Assembly: GCA_028683855.1 (NCBI GenBank)
Contig: JAQUHA010000011.1
Coordinates: forward strand, 48,519-112,518
Reading direction: 5' to 3'
Length of the DNA stretch: 64,000 nt
From: Desulfuromonadaceae bacterium
GTDB taxonomy: Bacteria > Desulfobacterota > Desulfuromonadia > Geobacterales > Pseudopelobacteraceae
The position numbers and the translations under genes were made by a program. The notes beneath the pieces are model-generated. The model was not told the origin of the DNA. It did no database searches and was given only the letters and a program-made list of their open reading frames with translations. Positions 1-10,240 of the stretch are shown piece by piece. Every line of letters begins with the position of its first letter. Position 1 is the first letter of the stretch.

Positions 1-19
1 GTAGAAAGGTGTACCTGCA

Positions 20-2632
20 ATGGCAGAGCAAACCCCGATGATGCGACAATATCTCGAAATCAAGTCAGGTTATCCTGATGCGATACTTTTATTCCGTATG
101 GGGGACTTTTACGAAATGTTTCTGGATGATGCTCTTCTTGCATCACGCCTTCTTGATATATCTCTAACTTCGCGTAACAAGGGGAGTGGTGAAGAGATAC
201 CATTTTGCGGAGTTCCGTTTCATTCAGTTGCTCCGTATATAGCAAAACTGATTGAAGCCGGACATAAGGTCGCTATCTGTGAGCAGGTTGAAGATCCAAA
301 ACAGACAAAAGGAATTGTTAAGCGTGAAGTGGTCAGGGTTGTAACTCCTGGTCTTCTGATAGAGTCGGAGAGTCTGCAGCCGGATGAAAATAATTATCTT
401 CTGGCTTTAAGTAAGAGTTCTGGCAACGGCTGGGGGTGCGCCTGGCTGGATGTCTCAACCGGTGAATTCAGGGCTGCCGAAGTTGCCGATACTTCTGCAC
501 TGCTTGCCGAGTCGGCGGTAATAAATCCGCGTGAAATTCTGATTTCTGATGCGCTTGATTCTGAGACGCTACAGCCGGATATGAAATCATTTCTGAATGA
601 ACGGATTGTTTCCAAAGCGCCCGACTGGATTTATGATCGTGATTATGCAACAACACTTCTCTGTGGTCATTTCGGTGCTGCGTCCGCAGAAGCGCTCGGT
701 CTTGACGGCGCTCCTGCTGCTCTTGTCGCTGCTGCAGCTGCACTCCATTATCTTCGCGAAAACAGGAAGAGCGCCCTCCCGCATATCCGCGATATTATTG
801 TTACGCACCGTAGTCAATATCTGGCACTAGATCCTGCAACCAGAAGAAATCTTGAAATTACGGCAACTATGTCAGAGGGGAAACGTGCCGGCTCACTGCT
901 CGGATGTCTTGATCGAACCGGTACTGCTATGGGGGCGCGTCGTCTGAAACAGTGGCTAAGTTATCCGCTTGTCGAGCTGAAACCGATTCGGGAAAGACTC
1001 GATGCTGTTGAAGAGCTGCTTGACGCTCCGCTGCTTCGGGAAGAGCTTATGCTCTGCATTAAAAATATCTCCGACCTTGAACGGCTTAATGCGCGTATAG
1101 GTATGTCAAGCGCCGGAGGGCGCGATTTAAGGGCACTCCATGATTCGCTCATTCATATTCCTCGGCTTTTATCCCATCTGCAACATCTTCAGAGTTCCAT
1201 GCTGCAGTCACTTCAGAAATACATAGATCCACTTGAAGATATTTGTAATCTGGTAGCCGGCGGAATTGTTGAAACCCCTCCATTTTCACTTCGTGAGGGG
1301 GGATTTATAGCTGCAGGTTACAGCGAGGAGCTGGATGAACTGCGTGCAATAAGCAGCGAGGGTAAGGGGTTTGTCGCCCGCATGGAGGCGCAGGAACGGG
1401 CCCGGACAGGTATTTCTACTCTCAAAATACGCTATAACAGGGTGTTTGGTTATTCCATAGAAGTTACAAAGAGCAATCTTGCGGCTGTTCCACTCGACTA
1501 TATACGTCGTCAGACTCTTGCAAATGCAGAACGTTATGTTACTGATGAGCTTAAGAATTATGAAGAAAAAATTCTGGGAGCTGAAGATCGTATATGTTCT
1601 CTCGAATTTCAACTCTTTCAGGAAATTCGGGAGTTGGTTGCCCTTCAGTCAGAACGGATTGCCCGTACTGCTGATGGTATTGCCGATCTGGATACACTTC
1701 TCTCGCTTGCCGAGATTGCGAGTGAACGCAACTACTGCAAGCCGTTGGTAGATGAATCTGAAACTACCGATATACGTGAGGGGCGACATCCGGTTATCGA
1801 GTCGATGAAGCTTGGAGAGCGTTTTGTCCCCAACGATACGTTCCTGGATTCCGGGTCGGATCAGCTGCTTATGATTACCGGTCCTAATATGGCGGGTAAG
1901 TCAACATATATGCGTCAGGTGGCATTAATTGTATTGATGGCTCAGGCGGGAAGTTTTGTTCCGGCTACGGAGGCGCGCATAGGTATATCAGATAGAATTT
2001 TTACACGTGTGGGTGCCGGAGATAATCTTGCCCGTGGACAGTCCACTTTTATGCTTGAGATGATGGAGGCGGCTGGTATCCTGAAAAACGCAACGCCCAA
2101 AAGCCTGATTATAATGGATGAAATCGGTAGAGGGACATCTACCTTTGATGGAGTTTCTATCGCCTGGGCTGTTGCGGAATATATTCATGATGTGCCGACT
2201 TGTCGGAGTCGCACTCTCTTTGCGACTCATTATCATGAACTTACTGAGCTTGCTGTGACCCGTGAGCGGATCAAGAATTTCACCGTGGCGGTTAGAGAAT
2301 GGAACGAGCAGATAATTTTTCTCCGTACAATAATTCCCGGTGGAGCATCCCACTCTTACGGAATTCAGGTCGCACGTCTAGCTGGAATGCCGTCCGGTGT
2401 AATAGAGCGTGCTAAAGAGATTCTCCGCAATCTTGAAAACGGTGAGTTTGATAACGGGACCCCACGTCTGGCAAAGAGCAGTAAAAAACAGCAGCGCGAA
2501 ATATCTGCACAGTTTTCGCTCTTTGAGAACAGCGATGATCAGTTGCGACAGCGGCTCAGAAAGTTAAATATAGCAACATTGACACCGCTTGAAGCTCTTA
2601 ATCTTCTTGATGAATTGAAACGAATGGTCTGA
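20..2632 (+). CDS. mutS: DNA mismatch repair ATPase MutS
   Basis: Recognises base mismatches and small loops and recruits MutL in post-replicative repair. The 870-residue length is normal for MutS. The N-terminal mismatch-reading motif F-x-E is at about residues 30-32 (GDFYEMF). The C-terminal ABC-type ATPase has Walker [10 protein letters not shown] at about 621-629, Walker B LIIMDEIG at about 696-703, and the following STFDG signature. The start ATG has an AAAGGTG-type ribosome site just upstream, at the very edge of the window, so an upstream operon partner cannot be judged. No mutL lies nearby. Identification is essentially certain. Confidence 0.98.
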   Translation: MAEQTPMMRQYLEIKSGYPDAILLFRMGDFYEMFLDDALLASRLLDISLTSRNKGSGEEIPFCGVPFHSVAPYIAKLIEAGHKVAICEQVEDPKQTKGIVKREVVRVVTPGLLIESESLQPDENNYLLALSKSSGNGWGCAWLDVSTGEFRAAEVADTSALLAESAVINPREILISDALDSETLQPDMKSFLNERIVSKAPDWIYDRDYATTLLCGHFGAASAEALGLDGAPAALVAAAAALHYLRENRKSALPHIRDIIVTHRSQYLALDPATRRNLEITATMSEGKRAGSLLGCLDRTGTAMGARRLKQWLSYPLVELKPIRERLDAVEELLDAPLLREELMLCIKNISDLERLNARIGMSSAGGRDLRALHDSLIHIPRLLSHLQHLQSSMLQSLQKYIDPLEDICNLVAGGIVETPPFSLREGGFIAAGYSEELDELRAISSEGKGFVARMEAQERARTGISTLKIRYNRVFGYSIEVTKSNLAAVPLDYIRRQTLANAERYVTDELKNYEEKILGAEDRICSLEFQLFQEIRELVALQSERIARTADGIADLDTLLSLAEIASERNYCKPLVDESETTDIREGRHPVIESMKLGERFVPNDTFLDSGSDQLLMITGPNMAGKSTYMRQVALIVLMAQAGSFVPATEARIGISDRIFTRVGAGDNLARGQSTFMLEMMEAAGILKNATPKSLIIMDEIGRGTSTFDGVSIAWAVAEYIHDVPTCRSRTLFATHYHELTELAVTRERIKNFTVAVREWNEQIIFLRTIIPGGASHSYGIQVARLAGMPSGVIERAKEILRNLENGEFDNGTPRLAKSSKKQQREISAQFSLFENSDDQLRQRLRKLNIATLTPLEALNLLDELKRMV

Positions 2633-2781
2633 ATTAATCAAGGTTTGTATTCAAGCTCGAATATGTTTTGAATTGCGATTGAGTGTACTGTTGCTCGTTT
2701 ATTAAATATATGCTTAAATGCCGCGCATCAGATTCCGATCCAGCAGTTAAATCCATATCGCGTACAAGGGGGGGCAATTCC

Positions 2782-4881
2782 ATGGGACAGTTTGATACGA
2801 GCAAGATCCGAAACATAGGTATTGTAGCGCATGGTGGTGCAGGCAAGACTTCGCTTTCCGAGGCGATACTCTTTGATGCTGGAATGATTGATCGGATGGG
2901 GCGAGTTGATGATGGTACTTCTACTATGGATTTCGAGCCGGAGGAGATAAAACGCAAAATTTCAATTACCTCCTCGCTTGATCATTGCGAGTGGCAGGGG
3001 CATTCGATACACATAGTTGATACGCCCGGTTATGGCAATTTTATCGCCGATACCCGTGCCTGTATGCGCACTCTGGATGGTGTTGTCATTATTCTCTCTG
3101 CAATTTCCGGAGTTAAGGCGCAGACAGAGGAAATCTGGAGCTGGGCAAATGAATTCGAGATTCCGCGGATTGCTTTTGTCAATAAACTTGACAGGGAGCG
3201 TGCAAGTTTTCTGCGTGCAATAGATGACATGGAAAAAATGCTTGGAGGCAGGGGCGTTGCCATTCAGATGCCAATCGGTCTTGAGTCTGCCTTTGAGGGT
3301 GTTATTGATCTGATAGCTATGAAAGCCTGTTTTTATGCAAAGGACGGCTCCGGAAAATACACTGAAGGTGCAATCCCGACCGAATATGCCGGAGAAGCCG
3401 CTCGTCTGCGAGGACTGATGGTTGAAACTGTTGCCGAAGCGTATGATGCTCTTACGGAGAAATATCTTGAAAACGGTGATCTTACCGAGGATGAAATTAT
3501 TGACGGTCTTCGTGTGGGTACAATGCGTAATACTTTTACCGCCGTTTTCTGTGGATCAGCTACTACAAATATTGGTGTTGCACATTTACTCGACGCTGTC
3601 TGTGCTTATCTCCCCTCACCTCTTGACCGAACCAGAGCAGTTGGTATTCACCCTAAAACTGAGGAAATTATTGAACGTGCTTCTGATGAAACTGAACCGT
3701 TTTCCGCTCTGGTTTTCAAAACAACTTCAGATCCTTATACCGGGAAGATAACCATCTTCAGGGTTTATTCAGGTGTTCTCTATTCTGATTCGACAGTTTT
3801 CAACTCTACGAAAGGGGTTGAAGAGCGTATTGGTCAAATATACGAACTGGAGGGGAAAAAACAGCACCCTGTCAAACAGGCGGTAGCCGGAGATATTGTT
3901 GCAGTTGCCAAGCTGAAGGAGACCGTTACCGGTGATACTCTCTGTGATGCTGTTAAACCGATTGTATTTGAAGCTGCAAAACAGCTCCTGCCGGTTATAT
4001 CTTATGCGATTGAACCAAAAACCAAGGCTGATGAAGATAAAATTCACAATGCTCTGCATCGGATGATAGAAGAAGAGCCTACGCTTGAGTCTCATCGTGA
4101 CCCACTTACGAAGGAGTTTATTATCTCCGGCATGGGGCAGGTTCATCTGGAAGTTATTGTTGAGAAGATGAAACGTAAATTCGGTGTTGAAGTTATGCTC
4201 AAAACACCGAAAGTACCTTACTTCGAGACGATAAAGGGTACTGCAAAGGTGCAGGGAAAATACAAAAAACAGTCTGGCGGTCGCGGTCAGTATGGCGACT
4301 GTTGGATTGAGATGTCTCCAACGGCTCGCGGTGAAGGTTATCTGTTTGAGGATAAGGTCGTGGGTGGTGTTATTCCAAGGCAGTATATACCGGCGGTAGA
4401 CAAGGGTATTCAGGATGCTAGTCTTGATGGATTTCTTGCAGGTTATCCGGTTGTTGATTTTAAAGTTTCGCTCTATGACGGTTCCTTTCATACTGTGGAC
4501 TCGTCCGAAATGGCTTTTAAAGTAGCCGGTTCAATGGCGTTTAAAAAAGCGATGGAACTTTGTAAGCCGGTGCTTCTTGAGCCCATTGTTAATATGAAAA
4601 TTACCGTGCCTGACGAAAATATGGGTGATGTAATCGGAGATCTCAACTCGAGGCGTGGCAAAATTGTGGGAGTGGAGCCAAAGGCTAATTCACAGATTAT
4701 CCGCGCAGTTGTCCCGATGTCAGAGGTGTTGGCTTATTCAAATGACCTAAAATCTATGACCAGCGATAGAGGGATGTTCAGTATTGAGTTTTCTCATTAT
4801 GAAGAAGTACCTTCCCATCTCTCCCAGAAAATTGTGGCTGATGCTCTTGCAAATAAAAAAGATAACCATTCAAATCATTAG
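2782..4881 (+). CDS. Elongation factor G-like translational GTPase (EF-G paralogue)
   Basis: A 699-residue protein with full EF-G architecture (G domain, domains II-V). The open frame extends upstream to 2683, but the ATG at 2782 is preferred: it follows a G-rich ribosome site (AAGGGGGGG) and gives the canonical EF-G N-terminus. G1 is AHGGAGKTS (about residues 16-24) instead of AHIDAGKTT, the switch-I RGITI motif is replaced by RKISI, G3 is DTPGYG (about 80) and G4 is NKLD (about 134). These departures mark it as a divergent paralogue of the kind found beside canonical fusA in many Desulfuromonadales, so a specialised ribosome role is likely but unknown. It leads a four-gene run with SPOR, helical and MglA-like genes. 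Confidence 0.88.
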   Translation: MGQFDTSKIRNIGIVAHGGAGKTSLSEAILFDAGMIDRMGRVDDGTSTMDFEPEEIKRKISITSSLDHCEWQGHSIHIVDTPGYGNFIADTRACMRTLDGVVIILSAISGVKAQTEEIWSWANEFEIPRIAFVNKLDRERASFLRAIDDMEKMLGGRGVAIQMPIGLESAFEGVIDLIAMKACFYAKDGSGKYTEGAIPTEYAGEAARLRGLMVETVAEAYDALTEKYLENGDLTEDEIIDGLRVGTMRNTFTAVFCGSATTNIGVAHLLDAVCAYLPSPLDRTRAVGIHPKTEEIIERASDETEPFSALVFKTTSDPYTGKITIFRVYSGVLYSDSTVFNSTKGVEERIGQIYELEGKKQHPVKQAVAGDIVAVAKLKETVTGDTLCDAVKPIVFEAAKQLLPVISYAIEPKTKADEDKIHNALHRMIEEEPTLESHRDPLTKEFIISGMGQVHLEVIVEKMKRKFGVEVMLKTPKVPYFETIKGTAKVQGKYKKQSGGRGQYGDCWIEMSPTARGEGYLFEDKVVGGVIPRQYIPAVDKGIQDASLDGFLAGYPVVDFKVSLYDGSFHTVDSSEMAFKVAGSMAFKKAMELCKPVLLEPIVNMKITVPDENMGDVIGDLNSRRGKIVGVEPKANSQIIRAVVPMSEVLAYSNDLKSMTSDRGMFSIEFSHYEEVPSHLSQKIVADALANKKDNHSNH

Positions 4882-4900
4882 GAAATAATGGAGGCAGTAC

Positions 4901-5950
4901 ATGGATTTCAAATTCAGTAAAGATTCGAGTGACTCACGAAATGAGGATGTGCCGTCTGACGAGAAAAAAAAGCAGAGTGCTCTTCTTGTTCTTCTGTTGA
5001 TTCTGGTTGGTGGTTTTACCTATGTATACTTTTTTACTGATCTGGTGAAGCCGCAGAGTGCACCGGAAGCTGCTGCTCCTGTAACTCCTGCTGTGCAGAA
5101 GCCTGCTGTTGTCAAGCTTCCTCTCCCGCCACGTGAGGGCGAGGGAGAAAAAGACGAGGAGAAGAAGCCGGATTCAAAGGCTGCTCCTGAAGCTCCTGTT
5201 GCGGTTTCAGGCAAGCCTGCAAAGGCAGCCGTTGTAACCGACAAAAAGGTGCAGACGGTTGCTGTCAAATCCACTCTGCCGCCACCCAAAGTGACTCCGA
5301 CAGCCAAGGCGGTTGTGAAAAAGGACGAGCCCAAAAAAGAAGCTTTAAAATCTGAAATTAAAAAAAATGTGCAGCCTGCACCTGCAAGTAAAAAAGTTGC
5401 TGCAGCCTCAGCAAAACCGGAAGAGAAAAAGAACGTAACTGCTCCAAAAAGAGCTGCTGAAACTCCAAAGAGTGTTGCACCAGTAAACTCATCACCTGCT
5501 GCGTGGTCGATAACTGTCGGTAATTATCTTCTTGAAGAAGAGCTTGCAGCCGACATGGGGCGTGTTCGCAAAGCCGGTTTTCAGCCGGTTATTAAGCCTT
5601 CCAGTCGCAAAAAAGCATCAATGAGCCGACTGCTGGTAGCAGAGTTTGCTGATAGATCCTCCGCTCAGCCAACTCTTGATAAGCTTAAAAGGCAGACTGC
5701 CGATGCTTTTGTAGTTGAGGAGGGTGGACGGTTTGCTGTTGTTGCCGGTTCATATTTAAACTCTGAAGCAGCCAGAAGTGAAAAGGATCGTTTGAAATCT
5801 GCCGGTTTTGAAGTTGCTCTTAAGCAGGTGGATTTATCTATACCAACGCAGAGTCTTTCGGTCGGGCCTTTTACCAGTAAAAAAGTTGCTGAATCAGCAG
5901 CTGCAAAGTTGAAGAGCTCCGGTTTGAAGGTCTCACTCTCTCAGAAATAA
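4901..5950 (+). CDS. SPOR-domain inner-membrane protein
   Basis: A 349-residue bitopic protein. A short charged cytoplasmic N-terminus is followed by one transmembrane helix (about residues 26-46), a long Ala/Pro/Lys-rich linker (about 50-200), and C-terminal segments that look like SPOR modules (from about 201, with the repeated pattern K-x-A/S-G-F/L then a beta strand). SPOR domains bind denuded glycan strands at division septa, so an envelope or division role is inferred. The ATG lies 19 bases after the EF-G-like stop with an AATGGAGGC ribosome site, so the two are probably cotranscribed. The low-complexity linker blocks closer family assignment. Confidence 0.8.
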   Translation: MDFKFSKDSSDSRNEDVPSDEKKKQSALLVLLLILVGGFTYVYFFTDLVKPQSAPEAAAPVTPAVQKPAVVKLPLPPREGEGEKDEEKKPDSKAAPEAPVAVSGKPAKAAVVTDKKVQTVAVKSTLPPPKVTPTAKAVVKKDEPKKEALKSEIKKNVQPAPASKKVAAASAKPEEKKNVTAPKRAAETPKSVAPVNSSPAAWSITVGNYLLEEELAADMGRVRKAGFQPVIKPSSRKKASMSRLLVAEFADRSSAQPTLDKLKRQTADAFVVEEGGRFAVVAGSYLNSEAARSEKDRLKSAGFEVALKQVDLSIPTQSLSVGPFTSKKVAESAAAKLKSSGLKVSLSQK

Positions 5951-5958
5951 GTATTTAG

Positions 5959-6774
5959 GTGGCTGAAAAAATGAAATTATCTATATCCTCGGCTGTTGCG
6001 GCTTACGTAAGGCCGGGGAGTTCTGTCGAGGTTAGATTGGCAGGCTTTTCTGCAGCTGAGGGGATGGCAGATGGCGACCGGCTTCTGCTTCTGTTCTGTC
6101 TTTCAAAAGACACCGAGCCTGCAATTAGATCTCTCGCCGTTTCTCTGCTGAAAGCTCTCCCCGAATCAATAGTGAATGGGTATCGGGAATCACCGGATGC
6201 CAATCCGATAGTTCTAAAAGCGATTTCCGGTTTATTTCTGGCAGATCCCGCAATATCCGAAGAGTCAACTGAAGAGAGTGTAGATGCTTCTGACGATGAG
6301 CCTGAAGAGTTATCTGGCGAAACCGATCCGGATGGGGAGCAGGTTGTTGAAGAGAGTGAAGAGTTTTTAAGCAAATATAAAACAGCTCAGATAATGGGGA
6401 TTGCTGAAAAGATAAAAATGGCTCTGTCTGGTGACAAGGAGTGGCGCTCCATTCTTGTGAAGGATTCTAATAAGCTGGTTTCGGGAAGTGTAATAAAAAA
6501 TCCAAGAATTACAGAAGGGGAAATACTTACTTTGGTTAAGTCCGGCTCTCCGAATGATGAGATTATGAGACTTATCTGTTCAAACAAGGAGTGGGTGAAA
6601 AGCTATAAGTTGCGTAAGGCGTTGATCGAAAATAACCGCACGCTGGTTCCAAATGCCTTGCGATATCTTGCTACAATGGGTGATAAGGATCTGGCTTCAT
6701 TTGCAAAAAGTAAAAATGTCGCATCGGTAATATCTACAATGGCAAAACGCCTTCTTCTGAACAAGAAAAAGTAG
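5959..6774 (+). CDS. Conserved helical protein of unknown function
   Basis: A 271-residue soluble protein that I cannot assign to a named family. The GTG at 5959 and the ATG at 5971 are both possible starts; GTG is used because it is closest to the preceding stop (8 bases). The N-terminal part is helical and HEAT-like. It is followed by a very acidic Ser/Glu linker (about residues 95-135) and a C-terminal helical segment rich in Lys/Ile/Ala ending in a lysine tail. It sits between the SPOR gene and the MglA-like GTPase with 14 bases to the next start, so it may be a partner of that GTPase; this is inference from position only. Confidence 0.7.
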   Translation: MAEKMKLSISSAVAAYVRPGSSVEVRLAGFSAAEGMADGDRLLLLFCLSKDTEPAIRSLAVSLLKALPESIVNGYRESPDANPIVLKAISGLFLADPAISEESTEESVDASDDEPEELSGETDPDGEQVVEESEEFLSKYKTAQIMGIAEKIKMALSGDKEWRSILVKDSNKLVSGSVIKNPRITEGEILTLVKSGSPNDEIMRLICSNKEWVKSYKLRKALIENNRTLVPNALRYLATMGDKDLASFAKSKNVASVISTMAKRLLLNKKK

Positions 6775-6788
6775 AATGGGAGTGTTTA

Positions 6789-7619
6789 ATGGCGCTTGTT
6801 AATCATGCCAAAAAAGAGATCAACGCCAAGATCGTTTATTACGGTCCAGAGGGGAGCGGTAAGAGTACGGCCCTCGGGTATCTTTACTCACGGATAAAAC
6901 CTTCGCTCAGGGGTGAATTGCGGAGTATGCCGGCGGGTGATGATAAACTGCTCTTTTTTGATTTCAGCCCTTTTGAGGCTTCATTGCCCAACGGTTACCA
7001 TCTGCGCCTCCACATTTATACTCTTACCGGTAGTGTAAGTAATCCCGCAACCTGGAAAATGACACTTAAAGGTGCAGACGGAATTATGCTGTTACTGAAT
7101 CCGGATAGTCGTCTACTCTCTGAAAATAGAGAAAGTATTTCCAGGTTAAGAGATCTTCTTGCCGCCTACGGTGTTGGTCTTAATGAAACTTCGGCTGTTC
7201 TGCAGTGTAATGATTTTGGTGTTGAGAGTTATGTCAGCGAACCATCGCAGATAGCTTCCGGGCTTGATCTTGCGGATATGACCGCCTGTCATTCAAATTC
7301 CATATCAGGTGCAGGACTGATTGAAGCTTTAACAATTCTGTCTCGTCAGATACTTGAAAAAGTTGCCGTACAGGAGTATCCGGCTGAAATTGAAACTTCG
7401 CCGTCTTGTTATCCGGAAGAAACAAACCTGCTTGAAGAGGCACCACCCCCCTTTCCGTTGGAGATTGATGATAACTCTTTACCTGATGATGCGTTAAAAG
7501 TAACGGTGCAGTCTCAGAATGTAGTTCATGATGCCGGTGTTGTGCGAATTCCTGTTGAAATCGCCTTGGGCGACTCTCGTAGGAGTGCAGTAATTACTGT
7601 TGCTATTGCAATTGAATAG
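6789..7619 (+). CDS. MglA-like Ras-superfamily GTPase
   Basis: The 276-residue protein opens with an MglA-type N-terminus (residues 1-20 match the pattern N-x-x-x-K-E-I-N-x-K-I-V-Y-Y-G-P). It has a P-loop GPEGSGKST (about 19-27) and an FFDF segment (about 56-59) where MglA has its switch region. The usual NKxD base-recognition motif appears degenerate (CNDFG), so guanine specificity may be altered. A C-terminal extension of roughly 80 residues, acidic and proline-containing, is not part of the MglA core. MglA proteins control polarity and motility in Myxococcus; the role here is unknown. It closes the operon that begins with the EF-G-like gene. Confidence 0.75.
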   Translation: MALVNHAKKEINAKIVYYGPEGSGKSTALGYLYSRIKPSLRGELRSMPAGDDKLLFFDFSPFEASLPNGYHLRLHIYTLTGSVSNPATWKMTLKGADGIMLLLNPDSRLLSENRESISRLRDLLAAYGVGLNETSAVLQCNDFGVESYVSEPSQIASGLDLADMTACHSNSISGAGLIEALTILSRQILEKVAVQEYPAEIETSPSCYPEETNLLEEAPPPFPLEIDDNSLPDDALKVTVQSQNVVHDAGVVRIPVEIALGDSRRSAVITVAIAIE

Positions 7620-7703
7620 TCCTTACATATACGCGCATCTTGTATATCACTCATTTACATGTTATAAGCGTCCAAACTGATTCACATTATTGGAGGTAGG
7701 ATA

Positions 7704-8534
7704 ATGGCAATTGTTACCATATCAAGGGAAATGGGCACCGGTGCGTACCATATCGCCGCAGAAGTTGCCCAGAAACTTAAATATACTCTTGTAGACGGTC
7801 CACGCATAAAATCCCTTGCTTCTAAATACGGTTTGACAGCTGAGATGCTTCAGCTTGTTGATGAAAAACCACCTTCATATGTTACCGCAGAAGACCGGAA
7901 GCGAGCGGCAGCCCTTAATGTAATTGAGCTTATCATTCTTGACCTGGCGAAGAAGGGTAATGCTATTATCTATGGGCGTGGCGCTCAGGATATAATGGCA
8001 AGCTGCAAAAATGTTCTTCGTCTGCGCTTTATCGGGGATCTGGATGAAAGGGTTGAGAGGTTTGCAGAAAGAGAGTGGATTGATCCTGATATGGCTCGTT
8101 CACTGATACGCCGCAGCGATCATCAGCGTGGAGGTTTTATTCATTTTTATTTTGATCGTGACTGGCGCGACCCTGCCAATTATGATCTCATATTTAATAC
8201 GTCGCGTCTCTCGGAGTCTACAATTGTTAACTGCGTCGTTGAGGCTGTAAAGGAGCCTTCCTTAAAGGCTGCTGATAAAGTTACAGCCGGTGTTATAGAC
8301 AATATTATCTTGTCCAAGAAAATAGAAACAGCTCTTCTTAATGCTCTGGTACTGGAAGATTATCGCCCGTTCAATATTTCTGCTGATAAGGGGGATGTAA
8401 CAATCAGCGGGTACATTATTTCCGAAGCACAGAAAAAGGCGGCAGTTGAAATTGTGGGGTCGGTCAAGGGCGTTCTTTCAGTTAATGAAAGTATCCAGGT
8501 TATTGACTATAAAGCATACAAAGACAAAATGTGA
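7704..8534 (+). CDS. Cytidylate kinase-like protein with C-terminal BON domain
   Basis: A 276-residue fusion. Residues 1-190 resemble the cytidylate-kinase-like P-loop family: N-terminal strand, ISREMGTGAYHIA in place of the usual SRxxGSGG loop, and a YGRGAQ core motif. Residues about 200-276 look like a BON domain (xVxISGxI then a GVLSVNxS strand), a module usually found in periplasmic or membrane-associated proteins. A strong GGAGGT ribosome site precedes the ATG. No signal peptide is visible, so the product is probably cytoplasmic. Its substrate is unknown. It converges on the PHP gene with only one base between the two stop codons. Confidence 0.75.
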   Translation: MAIVTISREMGTGAYHIAAEVAQKLKYTLVDGPRIKSLASKYGLTAEMLQLVDEKPPSYVTAEDRKRAAALNVIELIILDLAKKGNAIIYGRGAQDIMASCKNVLRLRFIGDLDERVERFAEREWIDPDMARSLIRRSDHQRGGFIHFYFDRDWRDPANYDLIFNTSRLSESTIVNCVVEAVKEPSLKAADKVTAGVIDNIILSKKIETALLNALVLEDYRPFNISADKGDVTISGYIISEAQKKAAVEIVGSVKGVLSVNESIQVIDYKAYKDKM

Positions 8535-8535
8535 T

Positions 8536-9393
8536 TTACCGGTTTTCATATAGACTCATTCGATCATAAAGGGGGGGGAGAAGGGAGCTGTCAAAGCGAA
8601 TCCCTTCCCGCCCCCTGCCTATTTCAAGCCCCTCTTCAATTCCATGAAAATCTGACCCAGCCGTTATAATTAACCCACGCTCCTTTGCAGTGCGTCTCAA
8701 AAACTCGATCTCAGTCAGCCACCCCATATTGTTGTAAACTTCTATCCCGTCAAGTCCATGATCCTGCAGTTCTGCTATGGCAGATGTCAGTATTGATGCG
8801 TCTCTTGATATACTTGTCGGGTGGGCAAGTACGGCTACTCCGCCAATACGATGAATCTCTGCTATTGCTTCTTCAATAGGCCAGTAACTCTTTGGGACAT
8901 TGCAAGGGACAAGGTAGCGACGGAAGGCATCTTCCACATTGGAAACGTATCCCAGTTCAAGCAAGGCACGCGCTATATGCGGCCTGCCAAGAGAACCACG
9001 GGCAAAAGATCTTACTCTGTTATGATCAATCGGGATCCTCCCTTGAAAAAGTAGGAGTTCGTTTACTGCGTTCAGAATTTCATCATTACGCCTATCTCGT
9101 CGAGACCTGAATCCGTCAAGGTTTTTCAGAAAGGCTTCATCGGAATGATCTATGCCGTACCCCAGCAGGTGGACATCGCTCCAACTCTGAAACTGGGTGG
9201 AAAGTTCAACCGCCGAAATAACTTCAACGGAGGAAGTTTTGCCCTCAATAGAAGCCTGAGAAATTCCGGCAACGGAATCGTGGTCGGCAATTGCTATCAC
9301 AGAGACGTTCTGTTCGATGGCACGGGCTATCAGCTCGGCTGGAGTAAATGCGCCATCAGAAAAACTGGAGTGTATATGCAGGTCAATATTCAT
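8536..9393 (-). CDS. PHP-domain phosphoesterase (RNase AM / YciV type)
   Basis: A 285-residue PHP metal-dependent phosphoesterase. Metal-binding motifs are visible in order: HIHSSFSDG at the N-terminus, ADHDS, an AHP motif in the middle, and GSDFHG near the C-terminus. This layout matches the YciV/TrpH group, which hydrolyses 3',5'-nucleoside bisphosphates and trims RNA 5' ends. The C-terminal proline pair is encoded through an eight-base C tract (8571-8578 on the + strand reads as G). The gene diverges from nth with a 78-base gap. A broader PHP function cannot be excluded. Confidence 0.85.
   Translation of the reverse strand: MNIDLHIHSSFSDGAFTPAELIARAIEQNVSVIAIADHDSVAGISQASIEGKTSSVEVISAVELSTQFQSWSDVHLLGYGIDHSDEAFLKNLDGFRSRRDRRNDEILNAVNELLLFQGRIPIDHNRVRSFARGSLGRPHIARALLELGYVSNVEDAFRRYLVPCNVPKSYWPIEEAIAEIHRIGGVAVLAHPTSISRDASILTSAIAELQDHGLDGIEVYNNMGWLTEIEFLRRTAKERGLIITAGSDFHGIEEGLEIGRGREGIRFDSSLLPPLYDRMSLYENR
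8571..8578. repeat. Homopolymer of 8 G (C on the coding strand) in the PHP gene
   Basis: Eight consecutive G on the + strand, encoding the Leu-Pro-Pro-Leu turn near the end of the PHP protein. A one-base slip would alter only the last dozen or so residues. Confidence 0.9.
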
Positions 9394-9471
9394 GGAGGCA
9401 TTGTAGCGCGACTGATAATAAAAGTAAAACCGCTATTGCAGAGCCTATTGCATTAGGATACTATTCAAAGC

Positions 9472-10128
9472 ATGAAATCTGAAGATATACATGATGTCAT
9501 AACCATTCTGCGCGAAGAGTACAAGCATTGGCAGACACCGGCTGTTACAATTGTAGCTCAATGTAATGGCAGCCCATTCAAGGTTCTTGTCTCCTGCATT
9601 ATATCACTGCGAACCAAAGATGAGGTTACCGCATTAGCCTCTGCGCGTCTTTTTGCTCGCGCCGCAACTCCTGAAGAGATGATGAAGCTTTCTGAGAAGG
9701 ATGTCTCTGAATTGATATATCCTGCAGGTTTTTATCACACGAAGTCGGCACAAATAACTGCGCTTTCACAAAGACTGGTTGATGAGTACGGGGGACTTGT
9801 TCCCGACAGTATTGAAGAGTTGCTCACCTTTAAGGGGGTGGGGCGCAAGACGGCGAATCTTGTTGTAACACTCGGTTTTGGAAAAGCCGGAATCTGCGTT
9901 GATACTCATGTTCACCGTATCTCGAACAGGCTTGGCTATGTAGATACAAAAAACCCGGAAGAGACCGAATGGGCGTTACGCTCAAAACTTCCTCCCGAAT
10001 ACTGGGGGGATATCAATGATCTTCTTGTCGCATTCGGACAGAATCACTGTCATCCGGTTTCGCCACGCTGCTCGAGTTGCAGACTTTCACCGTTGTGCAG
10101 TCGTATTGGAGTCAAACGAACCCGGTGA
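9472..10128 (+). CDS. nth: Endonuclease III, DNA glycosylase/AP lyase
   Basis: Removes oxidised pyrimidines and cleaves the abasic site in base excision repair. The 218-residue protein carries the helix-hairpin-helix KGVGRKTAN with catalytic Lys near residue 126, and the catalytic Asp of VDTHV near residue 144. The C-terminal 4Fe-4S ligand set follows C-x6-C-x2-C-x5-C. It is transcribed divergently from the PHP gene. All hallmarks are intact. Confidence 0.97.
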   Translation: MKSEDIHDVITILREEYKHWQTPAVTIVAQCNGSPFKVLVSCIISLRTKDEVTALASARLFARAATPEEMMKLSEKDVSELIYPAGFYHTKSAQITALSQRLVDEYGGLVPDSIEELLTFKGVGRKTANLVVTLGFGKAGICVDTHVHRISNRLGYVDTKNPEETEWALRSKLPPEYWGDINDLLVAFGQNHCHPVSPRCSSCRLSPLCSRIGVKRTR

Positions 10129-10240
10129 CATTGAATAAAATCAAAAAAAATGTTCTTATTGTAATTGATTATTGCCAGCTGATAAAAACTCATATAAATT
10201 GTAACATTATTTTATATATTGCCACCTATGGAGGTATCTC

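Noticed and set aside
2683..2781. N-terminal extension of the EF-G-like protein by 33 residues
   Set aside because: No ribosome site at 2683 and the extension has no EF-G counterpart, whereas 2782 has a strong G-rich site.
3769..4491. 240-codon open frame on the minus strand inside the EF-G-like gene
   Set aside because: Fully antisense to a clearly conserved coding region, no ribosome site, and composition rich in Asn/Phe/Arg as expected from a shadow frame.
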